A stretch of DNA of 64,000 nt from Endomychus coccineus (lineage: Eukaryota > Arthropoda > Insecta > Coleoptera > Endomychidae): the NCBI GenBank assembly GCA_958510875.1, contig OY294068.1:18952297-19016296 (forward strand), read 5' to 3'. Positions 49,191 through 60,433 of the stretch are shown here, piece after piece; positions within the stretch are counted from its first letter, which is position 1; each line of letters opens with the position of its first letter. A program made the position numbers and the translations under genes. Below the pieces are notes generated by a model. That model was not told the origin of the DNA and did no database searches. It worked only from the letters and a program-made list of their open reading frames with translations.

Positions 49191-50780
49191 GGATTACGAT
49201 AATTCCCTTATATACACTTCACACTACGTATAATGAAGGAAGTAAAGATATTAGAGAGGAATCAATAAAAAAACATTCTGGAGGCATTATTCTGTAAAAG
49301 TGCGCGAAAAATTAAAATAGAACATCTTCTGGATGAAATTTTCGATAATGGCTCTCCCAATTGGGACTTACATTATTTTTTAAATTCACGTACTGTTAAT
49401 TAATAAACAGTTTAATTCGAATCGATAATTTCATATTGATGTTTCACAAGTGTATAGTTGATCTAGAAATTCATTAATGCTTTTTGGTTAATAAATCCTT
49501 TGATGAAGGTCCGAGGAGAGATACCTATATTCCTCCTGTAAACTATTCATAACAAGCTATCAAATTAGATGAAGATTGATTCTAAATTTATTATAACATT
49601 TGATTAATATCTCATTTGTCATAACATTTATATTTTAATATTGGTTATACTTGCATCTAAATCAAGCTAAATTACATAGTTTTGACGACACGAGATCATC
49701 CAGAACCACCACGTTTGTTTATTAGATCTGCATAATGTAATAAACAAACGTTATACTCCATGATAGAGAAAACACTTCTGTAGATTGATTAGCTTTAGTT
49801 TGCGTTGTGTGTTGCTTATTGAAGAAATTTCAAACAAACAAATGGAATAAGAATTGAAAATTTCAAGTTTCTTTAGCAATTAATTTTGATGGAATTTATT
49901 TTCAGGATAACAATTTTTTTTAAGCATTTTGGAATGGATTTTGAGCGATTTGAAATGGATTGATTTTGATGAAGCATGGTCCTTATTCGATTACGTGTGT
50001 TGTGGGAATTTTCAAGAAAGAAATCCTATTGATCTGTCTTAACCAAACTGCAAAAGGTTAAACGATTTCGTCTGGTAAATGTTGATCCCACCCTGATTTC
50101 ATTTGCCAGGTTTTTTGTAAGAGTAGCTTAGGAATCAAGGTTACAGGACAGAGACGATTATGTTTTCACTTTTTAGGTAGTTTATACAAGCAGCATCATC
50201 AAGTCTTGGTATGAAATTGCAGATCGATTTCTCCTAGGACATTTTCCATAACATTCAGTCGACTCTCTGATCTAACATACTTCACGGTATTCACGGATGA
50301 TGAGTACTTGAAATAGAACTGAACCGATTCAATTAACAATTATGATTATATAGATAATCTAACATACTCACTCATTAATTTGTATTAATTTATTTTGGTA
50401 CAATTAACAATTTCTGTTCCTGTTGTTTCACTTATTTGATATACTAGAACCACACATTATTTAAGAGGCATATGAAGGAAAATTCACGGCCAGGGTCAGT
50501 TCTTAATTTAGCACCCCACGATTAAAGACACCTATTTAAGGATTACATAAAATTTTTTTATACTTTAACATTGTTGATGGATGAATAATATATAAATTAT
50601 ATTTACTTTGTTTAACACTTATTTCCTCCCTGAAAATACTGCGATAATAGATCTTATTGGAAAATTTAAGATTAAAAATTCTATTTCTTCCATGTTTTAA
50701 ACGTTTTAAATAGGTGTTAAACAGTTCCAATACAGTTTCATGATTTTAATCTCATGACATTTATTAATATTTTTCCTCAC
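49191..50780. other. Intronic, downstream side of the anchor exon
   Basis: AT-rich, with only the DPP splice donor at its right edge. A 64-codon minus frame at 50536-50730 has no motif and no DPP resemblance. Confidence 0.4.
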
Positions 50781-50994
50781 CATTGATCCAAGTGCCATTG
50801 AAACTTGCGGGGGCGGGAAGTTTGAATAAAATATCTTCTAGGGAAGGTTTTGCACCTTTATTTCTTGGTCCTTCTTCAGGAGGCGATACAAGTACTATGC
50901 TGAAGACTATCAACCCCAACACGGCGACTATCACTAAAAGAGCTATGAATATACCTCTCCAATTTCTTTCACTTGGAGAACTGATCACCAGCTC
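50781..50994 (-). CDS. DPP4-family peptidase, membrane-anchor exon
   Basis: This 214-nt exon carries the cytoplasmic tail and single transmembrane helix of a DPP4-family type II membrane protein. It starts at ELVISSPSERNWR, continues with a hydrophobic helix of about 22 residues (GIFIALLVIVAVLGLIV...), then a luminal linker, SLEDIL, and ends in FNGTWING. The FNGTW motif is where the ectodomain of this family begins and is also a glycosylation sequon. The acceptor (ttttcttttcag) lies just above base 50994 and the donor (gtgagg) just below 50781. The exon starts in phase 0 and ends one base into a codon. Same strand and family as the exon at 45-423, so I infer one gene, but the phases show a missing connecting exon. 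A start codon 18 nt upstream lies inside the polypyrimidine tract and is not credible; the true start should be in an upstream exon that I did not find. Confidence 0.85.
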
Positions 50995-51002
50995 CTGAAA
51001 AG

Positions 51003-52362
51003 AAAAAAACATGGGTCAATGTTAATGCCAATATGTTAAATCAAAATATTGTAATCGAGTAATTAAACCAATATTGTTTGGTATCCACCGTAAAATGGAT
51101 GAACGGAATCAACAAATCTAATAGTGAGTCAAGAGGATCATATTCCAGAGGTTTCTGATCTTACCATATGCCGTTATTCTGGGTTACTGTGGGTTACTCT
51201 GGGGAAATAGAAAAATGGATTGATTATACCTGCAGCAACCAATGATGACTACTCAACAGCGGAAAGGACCTCACTTGTTTTAGTGGATAAGTGTATTTAT
51301 TCTTTACTTATCGATGTTTCAAAACATGTTTTGAACTGAGTTTTAAATCAGGTGTTTGAAACAACAATTGTAGATTGAATATTTTAACACTCTTTGAAAA
51401 ACTGTTAACTTCTCTAAAAACATATACTAATTTCGCTGCATTTTTATTGTCTAGCAGAGGGAACTAAGCTATATGACGGAAGATTACGTTCAATATCGGC
51501 TTATTAGTCCAGGCTATGAACCGGAAAAAAAAACATGTTCCACCCAAAAAATTTTGTTTGCATTAACTTCAGGAAGTTCTCAGGATCATTTATACCCCTT
51601 TAAACCTCTTGGGAACCCCAACCACACCAATTGAGGGCGAAAATGGCCCGAAATCTCCAAGTCTTGAATTGTATTTTTTACAAAAAAAACATGGGTCAAT
51701 GTTAATGCCAATATGTTAAATCAAAATATTGTAATCGAGTAATTAAACCAATATTGTTTGGTATCCACCGTAAAATGGATGAACGGAATCAACAAATCTA
51801 ATAGTGAGTCAAGAGGATCATATTCCAGAGGTTTCTGATCTTACCATATGCCGTTATTCTGGGTTACTGTGGGTTACTCTGGGGAAATAGAAAAATGGAT
51901 TGATTATACCTGCAGCAACCAATGATGACTACTCAACAGCGGAAAGGACCTCACTTGTTTTAGTGGATAAGTGTATTTATTCTTTACTTATCGATGTTTC
52001 AAAACATGTTTTGAACTGGGTTTTAAATCAGGTGTTTGAAACAACAATTGTAGATTGAATATTTTAACACTCTTTGAAAAACTGTTAACTTCTCTAAAAA
52101 CATATACTAATTTCGCTGCATTTTTATTGTCTAGCAGAGGGAACTAAGCTATATGACGGAAGATTACGTTCAATATCGGCTTATTAGTCCAGGCTATGAA
52201 CCGGAAAAAAAAACATGTTCCACCCAAAAAATTTTGTTTGCATTAACTTCAGGAAGTTCTCAGGATCATTTATACCCCTTTAAACCTCTTGGGAACCCCA
52301 ACCACACCAATTGAGGGCGAAAATGGCCCGAAATCTCCAAGTCTTGAATTGTATTTTTTACA
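51003..52362. repeat. 680-bp tandem duplication
   Basis: Unit 1 (51003-51682) and unit 2 (51683-52362) are identical except for one base that I can see (A51339 vs G52019). A run of A's lies at each junction, giving about 6 bp of microhomology. Each unit holds about 500 bp of single-copy-looking sequence plus the first 180 bp of the foldback element's left arm. The left edge sits 8 bp beyond the splice-acceptor AG junction of the DPP anchor exon, so the polypyrimidine tract is right at the breakpoint. Confidence 0.95.
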
Positions 52363-52934
52363 AAAAAAGGTATTTTGGCATTTTGAGTGCACCTAGGGGA
52401 TTTTTTGAGTCGCTGAACACGAATCCGTAGTCAGATTTACTTGCAATTCAGATTTACTCCGAAGTAATTTTAAAAAGCAAAAATAATAAAAATTTAGAAG
52501 CGTGTCAAATTAGCCATTTGTGTAAATTTCCCACCCCTACGATGATATTCGAGTAAATCTAGCTTCGGAATCGTATTCAGCGACCCATTCGAAATGCCTA
52601 AAACACGTAAATTGCAATACAACATATTAGGGGTGCAAAATTGACTAATTTTGTCGATTTTACCACCCCTACGATGGATTGCAAGTAAATCTGGCTACGG
52701 ATTCGTGTTCAGCGATCCAAAAAACCTTCCAGGTGCACTCGAAATGCCAAAATACCTTTTTTGTAGAAAATACAATTCAAGACAAGGGGTGAGGATGGGG
52801 TTCCCAAGAAGTTTAAAGGTATATAAATGATCCTGAGAACCTCTCGAAGCTAATGCAGAAAAAAATTGTTTATTCGAACTTACATGTTTTTTTTTCATTA
52901 TAGCTAAAATCCCGGTTCACAGCCTGGACTATAT
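52184..52934. mobile_element. Foldback element 2 with about 250-bp inverted arms
   Basis: The left arm (agtccaggctatgaaccgg ... ggattcgtgttcagcg complement, 52184-52450) pairs with the right arm (52680-52934). Shared blocks include TTCTCAGGATCATTTATA, CTTGGGAACCCCA, ttgaattgtattttt, AAGGTATTTTGGCATTT and GAACACGAATCCGTAG. The centre carries a further copy of the cacccctacgatg ... gtaaatctagcttcgg block, so this motif is present three times. No coding capacity. A left-arm fragment is also present at 51504-51682 through the tandem duplication. Confidence 0.85.
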
Positions 52935-53389
52935 GATACAGTTGCTGTGTGAAATTTTGCAACAAGTTAAATCATAGTACATTTTAAACATTCCAAGGAT
53001 CTGCGCTAAGTTGGAGATTTTTTCCATCAACTATTTACAAACATATATTGTTTAAAAATTACTCGAATATCGATTATTTTCGGCTTCACATGTAGATGTG
53101 TTTGATCATACTTCATTGTAAGGTCTGATTGAGTTTGAGCTATACTTCCTCCCATAAATCGATGATCCCTTGGAAAGATAATGTGGCGATTTTGATCACT
53201 AACTTTGACCTTTAAAGGACTTTGACAATTCAACTCAAAAATCTCAGTACTTCAGTAACTAGCTTCATTCAGCGTGCAAGAGTTCTTTGCACTTTCTCTA
53301 GTGTTACAACTATGTACTTTGAATTTTTTAAATATTTTTGTGTGTTAAGTTTTAATTTTGAAATGGGGATCTGATAATCTTGTAGTAGT
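52935..53389. other. Nothing recognised
   Basis: Short gap between foldback element and LINE fragment; no motif. Confidence 0.4.
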
Positions 53390-53930
53390 TTTTCAACTGG
53401 AACTCAAGCTTGCATCTTTTCCAGGAAGGCGGATCATACAATTCTTAATATGATGATGTAAGATACAACTATTCCTATGAAGTTTTCCATATCCATACTC
53501 GGAATAAGTACCAACAGCACCCTCTCATCGGATGATTATTTGAGGTCCAACACGAAAAATGCTTCACACAAACTAGGTTTTCCATTCCATGCCAAGAGCT
53601 ACTTTACATCTCAGTCACTCCTCATAATCTACAAAGCACAGAATCGACCTGTTCTGGAGTACTGTTGTTGAGCTCTTGGATTTTAACCAGAAGGGAGCTC
53701 CTCGTCTGAGTGATGATGTTACACCTACAAATTCACTGACCTCTCTAGAACATCGTACAAAGATAGGCGATCTCTCTGTTTTCTATAGATATTTCCATGG
53801 TCAGTGTTCCTCAGAAACCTCATCTGATATTCCATCAAAAGAGATTCCAGATAGGCGGACTAGACAAGCTTAAGCTAGTCACCTGTTTCACTATTGTGTA
53901 GTCAAAATATAGAAAAAAAATATCTGGTAT
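53390..53930 (+). pseudogene. LINE family-K 3' fragment
   Basis: ELKLASFPGR-like start, then FPFHAKSYFTSQSLLIIYKA, QNRPVLEYC, TPTNSLTSLEHRTKIGDLSV and FYRYFHG, followed by a RFQIGGLDKLKLV-like end. Same C-terminal region as 16790-17530 and 63290-63740; interrupted by stops. Confidence 0.75.
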
Positions 53931-55549
53931 TCATCATTTTGTTAGTTTTTCATCAAAGAAACCCATGTAGGGGCTCACTTGACAGGGCTATCTTGATAGG
54001 GCTATCTTGACGAGGCTATCTTGATGATAGTGGTTCTGAAGAAATACCCCATCAATAATATATCTTTAACGCATTATTAAGCCCACAATAAAATCATCAT
54101 TAATCGAATTTTCAATTTCAATTTTCATGGTGAAACCGTCGGTAACGTAGCAACTTCCAACGCATAAACTTTTCACCCCTTGGGTAGACAGTTTTCAATC
54201 AATATATGAATAATATGTTTATGTATATTTTGCTGAATTAGCATTATTATCGAGGTTTTCACGAGATGAAGCTGATCCAACTAATTAGCATATCATTCAT
54301 TTGAATTAAAGTTCACAAACTTCCATGTTTCGAGTTATTATTGTTACAGTATTTAATTATTCGTTAACGAAGAGATGAATCAAGTATACCTACCCTACCC
54401 TACTTCATGTGCGCAAATTGGGAGCATACTATACAATTTTAGCATAATGAAATGGATAATACTGTTACCTAACCACTACAAAGACTTCATTCGTATCATC
54501 TCGTGATATTCGTCAGGACATTTCGATGTTAATTACGAAATAGCTGTTACATAAATAATATTTCGGAAGACAGAGTGAATTTTGTTTCTCCTAAAGAGGT
54601 CATATTTTTTCATAAAAATGTGAGTTTGCTAATGGCATTAGTAAATTATTAAATACGGCAACATACAATTCATGCTGTGACGAAGAAAGTAAACAGAGAG
54701 AATAAGTGATAAATATAGAAATCCAGAAGAAAAAACCTCATCTTCTTGGAGAAATATTTCTTTTCAACGTGCTTGACTTGCTTTATCAAATGTGTAAAGT
54801 TATAACTCGAGTTAATGTAAAGGAAATACTGAAAAGATGACCAAAAATTTGGTACAGTTCGTCGTTTCTGCCTGAGGAAATTGAAACTGCTGATAAATCG
54901 ATCAGTTTGATTGATATATTCAAAGGAAAATGTTTTATAAAATTCTTGTAATAGTTTCAATACATATTTGTCCAAACAAAAGACATGATTAATTGAATTT
55001 TGACTTGATCAACTTAGATTCTACTACCTTTATTTTCCTGTACAAAATATTATTATTAATAATAATAATAATAATAACCGATTTATTAAATCATCATGAC
55101 TAGACGAAATATACATAATAAAAGGCAAACTAGTGACATGTTCATAATAAAAATTCAAATTACAGAATTCATAAAATTGATTCGTAATAATGAGAGATAA
55201 TAAAAGGTAAACGATAAACGGGAGACATATTCACAATAGTTGAAATTCAAGATTACACAAATTATAAAGATTCCAACTACAGATATTCTTCAATTCAGTA
55301 AAAGGCTTTCTCAATGAGAACTTTCTTGACACACATTAAATTTGTTTACTGGATTTTTTTAAAAACTATTTACTGTATAACTTAGTTCCCCAAAGACTAA
55401 CGAATTGTTTGGTGACTTTTTTATGTGTAGAGGTGTTTGTAAAGCATTGCGATTGTGAGTATTGAAGTTATGATGTTCACCATTAGTTTTAAAATTAACC
55501 AAATTATGATGAGTATATTTTAAGCATTCTAAAATATATATACAAGGTA
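53931..55549. other. Nothing recognised; simple repeat within
   Basis: Repeated gggctatcttga at 53982-54020 forms a short 17-19-bp tandem repeat (agggctatcttgat, ggctatcttgacgagg). A 101-codon minus frame at 54670-54975 has no motif. (AAT)n at 55046-55077. Confidence 0.45.
55046..55077. repeat. (ATT)/(AAT)n microsatellite
   Basis: tattattatt followed by aataataataataataataa. It also reads as a short palindrome. Possibly a LINE tail relative. Confidence 0.8.
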
Positions 55550-56570
55550 AGGTTTTTATCTTTTCGAATAAAAAAAGTCTCTACACGAATGTCTTTGACC
55601 AATGTTACACATTATCCTAAGTGCCTTTTTTGCTGGATGAAAAGTTTATCTGCATTTGCTCTATATGAGAATACATAGGCAAAATAAGCTGTTTCCGTAA
55701 CTTTCAGTAGTCAATCTCTTCAATTTCCTCAACAAATTTTATTTTATTAGTATCACACCATGGCTTAGCTTCTAGGATAATATCATTTATTTTGGTTTTC
55801 ACTTCTTACTTATTCTTCCCTGTGGCTAAAGCAGATATATCGTCTAGTATTGACATATTAACACACGGTTTTTGATATTTAGGTCATATACAATAACTAG
55901 TATTGGACCTAATACAGGTCCTTGTGGTACTCCATATTGAACTCTCACCCCACAGATATTTCTTCATTCCAACAGACCCTTTGTGTCTTATTCTACAAGT
56001 AGAGTTGAATGAATTGAAGACTATTTCCCTGATTCCATAGAAGTTCAGATTTTCTAATAATATATTATGGTGAACTGAAGCGAATGATTTACTCAAGTTA
56101 ACCATGTACCTCAAGTCTTGGTTATCTAGAGCATTAGTTATATGTTTAGTCATAGTCAGTAGAACTTTTGTTGTGCTTCTGTTTGTCCTATACCCATGTT
56201 GAGTGTTACTTAGAAGCCTATATTTTCCTAAGAATTGCACCAATCTGTTCTTATTAACTGTTTCGAAAACTTTGGAAGAGACAGGTAAGATTGAAATGGG
56301 CTCATAGTTTCATTTTTGTCTCTTTTCTTCTTGTTTATTAGAACTACTTTTGCCAATTTTAATTCTTGTGGAAATGCCCCAAAGTTTCAAGACGGTTTTA
56401 TTAACTCAGTAGAAATGTAAATACTTTTGAATGCACTTGAAAATAAAATGGTATTGGAAATTCTATACTTTCATATGATTGACCCTTCAGTTATGCAACT
56501 TTTCCCCATTTAACTATTACCGTTTCCGATATCTCCATCCGAAAGTTCGATATCAACTTCCGTATTTTAG
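55550..56570 (-). pseudogene. Decayed LINE reverse transcriptase
   Basis: Minus strand from about 56400 reads NYEPISILPVSSKVFETVNK, then RLVQFLGKYRLLSNTQHGYR, TNRSTTKVLLTMTKHITNAL and LRYMVNLSKSFASVHHNILL, where relatives have DLSKAFDSV, then LNFYGIR. After this the frame shifts and the YADD region is lost among stops (KTVC...). Jockey-like. Short remnants of the 3' end may extend to 55550. Confidence 0.75.
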
Positions 56571-57479
56571 ACACACTGTATATTATAGATGTGGATTTTA
56601 CTAACTAGTATTTTGAATTCTGTTGGGGTTAGCATCTGGAATCGATCATCAATTCATGTCAAATATATTTGAAGTGGGCAGATAAAAATCTAATTATCTC
56701 CCTAAACTCATTAAAATTTTGATTTAGTTTAGACCTGGCCCGGTCATTGATTCCAATAGAAAACGGAGGGTGAATTAATTATACTCTTAAAATTAAAACC
56801 CCGAACTTTTACTCTGGACTGGCTTTACGAACTTTGGAACTGCAATAAAGAAGCGCGACTATAAAAATTTATTCTAAATTTGTCGTGAGACGGAATTTTA
56901 GGCAGCAGAGGAATTCAAATGATCAGTTAATTGGCTTCTCTACCTAAAAGTTTGATCGTCTGGAACATAATTTAAGATGAATATTCATATGAAATTCGAA
57001 ATCTAGGAAATTAAGGCAAAAACAGGTCTGAATGTGTTTCGAAAATAGCAAATTATTAAAAAATACTCTGAAAAACAATGTACAAGAAACTAATCAAATT
57101 TTAAAGATTGGAGATAATAGGTCTTTCATATATTCAATTATTACATTGAAAAAAATTGAATGCCAAATGCAAGTAGTTGAAATGCTGAATAAAAGTCGAC
57201 AAATTCTTCCAGGGAACAAAAACAGTCTTCCGAAAATGACGTATTTACCCTACAATTGAAAACTTTCAGTGCATTAATCAATCAAATATTAGTTGGAAGT
57301 AGGTTATAATATCTGCTTCCAGCAGCTTACGTTTTTTAAGAAACGGTTGTCTATGTTTATCCACTATCACTATAGAAAGATTGCTTTGCAGTGGTTTTTT
57401 GATACATATTCATATATACTTAGAACATCAATGTGATACAATTTCGATTCCTCGTGTTTTTGTTCGTTTCGGCGACGTA
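56571..57479. other. Nothing recognised
   Basis: Contains a 75-codon plus open frame (57032-57259) without motif. AT-rich. Confidence 0.4.
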
Positions 57480-57660
57480 GACATTTGAACTTGAAATTAA
57501 TGCGATAAGGACGCTTTGTGCTTGATACAACTGGTTTCAAAACATCCAGTTTCGGACAGGGATTATTCTTGATACGTCTCCTAATGATGGGCGTGAGACC
57601 GAAACGAGAATAATAAACATATGTGTTAGTGTGACCTATTTCCCGAGAATTTATCTATGT
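57480..57660 (+). mobile_element. PLE 3'-terminal fragment with hammerhead-like core
   Basis: The segment ATAATAAACATATGTGTTAG then tgtgacctatttcccgagaatttat recurs at 61801-61850. Hammerhead-like core: box 1 ctaatga (57581-57587; CUGAUGA with G5 changed), extra T, helix II G57589-C57600, G57590-C57599, mismatch, C57592-G57597 with loop gtga, box 2 gaaac (57601-57605). One substitution restores a perfect GGTC/GACC stem. The mutated G5 would be expected to kill cleavage. A competing hairpin GTCTC/GAGAC is possible. Confidence 0.45.
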
Positions 57661-58140
57661 AATTATATTATATAGATGCTGTCTATGCTGATTTAAGGCT
57701 ATAATTGATATTGAAGACTGGTTGTGTTTAGAAAAAATCGTTAGTCTAGAGTGCTTTATGTAATATGTTCTGAGACCACCTTCTACAGTGAAAGAGAGAT
57801 ATAGGCATCCACTCGTCTTATTCCAAAGAAATCGAGGATCATTAAAGAATTCCCAGCTCACATTTGTCTGCAATACGATTTGCAGCGATCGAAGTGGAAA
57901 GTTTGGTCTAGAATTTATGGATAAACTTTGTGATTCAAATTTTCGAGAAAATAAAGGTTTTATATGTTTTGAGGGGTTTGTCTTCTCTTGCCATCTGATT
58001 TGCAGACATGATACTAGTTTGCCGTTATAGTATCTTGGGTTGATTATGACATTCTGTATGTATGTAGGGTTTGCGTCAGAAATTATTTGGTACAACCATA
58101 TTTACGAGTATAAGATGGAACGCTCATTTGTTCCAGAATT
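57661..58140. other. PLE-locus interior, unrecognised; minus open frame
   Basis: A 146-codon minus frame (57655-58095) contains CLQIRWQEKTNPSKHIKPLF and ends at the PLE 3' tail. I know no family for it. It lies between two PLE-derived segments, so it may be antisense to an element. Confidence 0.3.
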
Positions 58141-58450
58141 GTCAGGTGCCAACGAAAAGTTCTACTTGAATCACGTTTCTAGCGCAGATGAAAATCGATA
58201 TTAATTATAATCGAGTTTTAATACCTTTAATAAGATTTGTCACTACTCCACTAATGCGACAGGTCGGCCGGAGCATTCGGGAAGGAAATTTTCCAGCGTC
58301 GAACCCATTTAAGAATTTAATTTCGTAAAACTCACGACTTCTGTTCTTCAACAGGGGAATTAAATCGTGAAAAATTGTAACAGTGACTGTTATTATGTGG
58401 AGGTTTAAAACAGCAAAGTTTGAACTTGTTTCTTTGAAATTCAACTAGAT
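58141..58450 (+). repeat. PLE-locus direct repeat, copy 1
   Basis: Diverged match to 59335-59660: tctacttgaatcacgtttc, gatgaaaatcgat, ttaattataatc, ttaataagatttgtcactac, ccattt/ttcgaac..cttttaag blocks and a final cagcaaagtttgaa. These probably are 5' ends (pseudo-LTR-like parts) of two PLE copies. Confidence 0.6.
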
Positions 58451-59334
58451 TAATATTTTTTGATTACGATTCCGAGACCAGCTTATTGTAATGATTGATA
58501 AAATAATTTTTATTTTGAAAACGGTGCATCAGAACGAAAAAGTCCTGAGGACACTTTCAAGCAAAATTAATCTGGCTTTCATACGATACCAATTTTTGTA
58601 AGAACCAGTGGTGTTCTGTTTTTTCGCTAAACATAAAGACTTGCCGGCCCGAACGCCAGTGATGTAAGTGCTTTAGAAAACAATGTTGTACATGTAAATG
58701 TGACCTTTAATGATTCATTTGCGTGTACCAAAACTCATCTCAACATCCCAATGGGTCTTAGATATGTGTAAGAACTATTAAACTATTAAAGACGGAAAAC
58801 CTTGAACCTGGATCGTGTAAACCAAGCATTTCCGCACCCATGCTTTTTCTCATATTTTTAGATGTAGAATCTGCTCATAAATTTTCCACACAACATCACA
58901 GCACCCTGTACGTGAATGAAAAAACATTACTTACATTATTCAGATCGATGCATACACACTCGAGAAGAAAATTCGAATATCTCACTTTTCTTTTGTTGGT
59001 GGTTTATATAGACTTTATTGATGAAATCTGGTGATTTGGAATTCTCACGGTAAATGAACTTGCCGGTAGAATAATGGTCTGTAATGCTGACAAAACAGTT
59101 TTATTTATTACTTGCAATAAAAAAGTATCAGAGGATGAAATTACCACCGACTGACCGGAAATGGTTCGAAGTAAGTTTAATAATCAAATAATACATTGAA
59201 ATAAAATATCTGAAATATTAAAATAGGAATAAAAATGATTTACAATATTGAAGAAAAATATAGATTGGTAATAATTGAATTTGGTAACAACGGAAACGTG
59301 ACTATATATTCGAATTTTGAATCAAACTTCGAAT

Positions 59335-59660
59335 GGTCTATAAAAGTATTCAACGACGAATTTCACTTGAATTACATTTCCAGCGGCCTTAAATGAAAAT
59401 CGATTTAATTATAATCCGGTTTTAACAACTTCAATAAAATTTGTCATTACTCCGCTATTACTACAGACCAAACGGATGATTCACTGTAGGAACAGTGTAA
59501 CTTCGAACGCTTTTAAGTATCAATTCATTTTATGTACGACTTCTTTCCATAGTTCACTGAACAAGTACATAGAATTAAATGAATGAAAAGGTTTTAACTT
59601 TTATTATGTAAATTGGAGATTCTAATCTGCAAAGTTTCATTTTTAAATCCCGTTGTTTGG
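59335..59660 (+). repeat. PLE-locus direct repeat, copy 2
   Basis: Second, diverged copy of the 58141-58450 repeat, same orientation, 1.2 kb further. It sits directly upstream of the PLE coding remnant. Confidence 0.6.
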
Positions 59661-59693
59661 CAAACCAGAAAATCAACCAAACTTATTTTCAGC

Positions 59694-60433
59694 GTTACAG
59701 TCACTTATTTGAAGCTTTAATAATCTATAATTGAATTTATCGTAAATATAATGAATGTATAACAATATGCAAAATATTTGCTACTGCTTACATTACAATT
59801 TGAAAACTTTAGCTCAAAATTTGGAATTGTGTTATATCAATGACGAAAACTGCTTCACATTCCTTTTAAATGTGGACATAAATATTTGAAGTGTGGAAAA
59901 ATCATGCAGATATTTAACTACAGCCAGCAGAAAAAATTCCGAAAAAAATTTCAACAAAATCAAAGCCATTCAATCAAAAAAGATAAATAGTTTACTGAAG
60001 TGAGAAACTAATGATAAAAAATCAACAAACAATGGTTAAAAAACCATAAAAATTCCGGATGAGGTTACAGTCACTTATTTGAAGCTTTAATAATCTATAA
60101 TTGAATTTATCGTAAATATAATGAATGTATAACAATATGCAAAATATTTGCTACTGCTTACATTACAATTTGAAAACTTTAGCTCAAAATTTGGAATTGT
60201 GTTATATCAATGACGAAAACTGCTTCACATTCCTTTTGAATGTGGACATAAATATTTGAAGTGCGGAAAAATCATGCAAATATTTAACTACAGCCAGCAG
60301 GAAAAATTTCGAAGAAAATTTCAACAAAATCAAAGCCATTCAATCAAAAAAGATGAATAGTTTACTGAAGTGAGAAACTAATGATAAAAAATCAACAAAC
60401 AATGGTTAAAAAACCATAAAAATTCCGGATGAG
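59694..60433 (+). repeat. 370-bp tandem repeat inside the PLE
   Basis: Copies 59694-60063 and 60064-60433 differ at about eight positions (about 98 % identity), all transitions. The unit ends in ccggatgag. The second copy runs straight into the PLE reading frame (NFNKIKAIQSKK, then STNNG and IPDEVQHKLNLGPKFALP), so the repeat duplicates the N-terminal coding part. Confidence 0.9.

Larger units (their letters stand above)
424..50780 (-). other. Inferred giant DPP intron region (one or more introns)
   Basis: The two DPP exons flank this interval on the same strand. It should contain at least one more exon: the upstream exon leaves one base of a codon and the downstream exon supplies only the last base of a codon, so the missing piece must be 1 mod 3 in length, and family comparison predicts about 65-80 codons. 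I scanned for a minus-strand segment with propeller motifs (SPD, YRHS-like) and saw none. The interval is filled with transposon copies in both orientations, described separately. Confidence 0.6.

Noticed and set aside
57655..58095. 146-codon minus-strand open frame
   Set aside because: Considered as an upstream DPP exon because it is on the same strand, but it has no DPP motif or membrane-tail character and lies between PLE segments.
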